This document shows, in pieces, positions 63,319 to 64,000 of a DNA stretch of 64,000 nucleotides. The position numbers and the translations under genes are program-made. Below the pieces are notes generated by a model. That model ran no database searches. It had not been told where the DNA came from and saw only the letters and a list, made by a program, of their open reading frames with translations. The stretch is taken from positions 682,001 to 746,000 of the forward strand of contig JACPDN010000006.1 in NCBI GenBank assembly GCA_016183985.1, read 5' to 3'. Positions within the stretch are counted from its first letter, which is position 1. The number at the start of each line of letters is the position of its first letter. This DNA is from Pseudomonadota bacterium. Lineage in GTDB: Bacteria > Pseudomonadota > Alphaproteobacteria > Dongiales > Dongiaceae.

Positions 63319-64000
63319 ATGAGCGGGTCATTTTTGCAACCGCTGCGGCATCGCCTCATCCTCCTCTTTGCCATTGTCCTTGTCGTGCCCAGCGCCTTTG
63401 GCATCTGGGCGGCGATTAACAATTTCAATGCGCAGGTAGCGACCGCCCGTGACGCCGCCTTGCGCTTTGCTGAACTTGCCTCGAATTATGAAAGCAATCT
63501 CTTGTGGCAATCTCGGCAAATCGTCCAGAATCTCTCGCGTGACGAGAATGTGTTGGCCGTTCTCCGCGGCGTCGATGAGCCTCGGATACGCGATGCCTGC
63601 GACCGAGCATTTGCCAGCGCTGTCCAGCCCTATCCGTCCTATGGCACCGCCGTCCTGTTTGATCCCAAAGGCGATGCGCGATGTCAATGGGATCAAACCA
63701 AGCGATTGATCAATGTCTCGGATCGACTCTGGTTTCAGAATGTAATCGCCAATAAATCCGACACGATCAGCGGCTATCTGCTTTCACCGGCACTCAAGGA
63801 ACCGATCGTTTCTTACGGGGCGCCGATCTTTGATGTCGACGGCGTCTTCAAAGGCGTTGTCTCTCTTGCCATTCGCCTCAACTGGCTCTCTGCGATCGGC
63901 CAGGAACCCGGCCTGCCCAGCATCGCCGAAGTGACGCTGCTGGACCATGATGGCAGAGTGCTGGTGAGTTCCACCGGCACAGAGAAGGAAACAACGCGCC
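63319..64000 (+). CDS. Cache-domain membrane sensor, probable histidine kinase (partial)
   Basis: An open frame that runs off the right end (227 residues visible). A membrane helix (about 10-35, RLILLFAIVLVVPSAFGIW) is followed by a periplasmic dCache-type sensor: VQNLSRDENVLAVLRGV, then FQNVIANKSDTISGYLLSPA, and APIFDVDGVFKGVVSLAIRL. Such modules bind small ligands and precede a kinase or cyclase. Its place next to phyR suggests an HWE/HisKA_2 kinase that feeds PhyR, but the output domain lies outside the window. A GGAAG site is ten bases before the ATG; the frame is also open further upstream without a start codon of merit. Confidence 0.75.
   Translation, partial: MSGSFLQPLRHRLILLFAIVLVVPSAFGIWAAINNFNAQVATARDAALRFAELASNYESNLLWQSRQIVQNLSRDENVLAVLRGVDEPRIRDACDRAFASAVQPYPSYGTAVLFDPKGDARCQWDQTKRLINVSDRLWFQNVIANKSDTISGYLLSPALKEPIVSYGAPIFDVDGVFKGVVSLAIRLNWLSAIGQEPGLPSIAEVTLLDHDGRVLVSSTGTEKETTR

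Overview
The window looks like chromosomal DNA of a GC-rich alphaproteobacterium, probably Rhodospirillales-like. The main reason is the PhyR-NepR-EcfG general stress cassette at the right end, which is known only from alphaproteobacteria. The rpoD/dnaG/yqeY and carA/carB arrangement, the MipA and DUF1499 families and palindromic intergenic repeats fit this. Species cannot be named from sequence alone.

Layout. (1) 1-8.7 kb: metabolic genes: tail of a cupin-type regulator, an AlaC-like aminotransferase, a glutathione transferase homologue, an orphan polyamine-type binding protein, a TetR regulator divergent from a type B carboxylesterase, a 2OG-Fe(II) oxygenase homologue and a HerA-like ATPase. 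One inverted repeat (TATAGT-N2-ACTATA) lies before both the binding protein and the TetR/esterase pair, suggesting one small regulon. (2) 8.7-12.9 kb: an accessory-looking patch bounded by two truncated genes (patatin and GNAT remnants). It carries a TetR regulator, a MipA/OmpV porin, a DUF3313 lipoprotein and an exported protein of unknown function. (3) 12.9-20.8 kb: a 2183-residue RTX protein built from a three-module super-repeat, and a LuxR-type regulator. (4) 20.9-33.9 kb: core genes: tRNA-Ile(CAU), rpoD, dnaG, yqeY, carA, a DUF559 gene, carB, greA, a T2-type ribonuclease, a small exported protein and an isocitrate lyase/PEP mutase family enzyme. (5) 33.9-57.1 kb: a large surface-glycan and secretion locus. 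The minus-strand arm joins a 300-residue RTX protein, glycosyltransferases, a methyltransferase, a membrane-anchored helical protein and a type I secretion ABC exporter with its membrane fusion protein. The plus-strand arm carries galE, rmlC, rmlD and rmlA, a GT2-GT4 fusion, a secreted hydrolase-like protein, a pyruvyl transferase and an SGNH hydrolase. (6) 57.1-64 kb: stress signalling: small membrane proteins, a CHASE3 histidine kinase with its response regulator, a receiver-HisKA_2 kinase, EcfG, NepR, PhyR and the start of a Cache-type sensor.

How the parts work together. The two RTX proteins are probable type I secretion substrates, and the only exporter in view is in the glycan locus. 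The shared operon suggests that the small RTX protein is exported, and perhaps glycosylated, by products of neighbouring genes; this is inference. In the stress region, motifs of the form GGAAC-N17-GTT precede phyR, nepR, ecfG and a DUF3309 gene. The one between nepR and phyR is palindromic and could fire in both directions.
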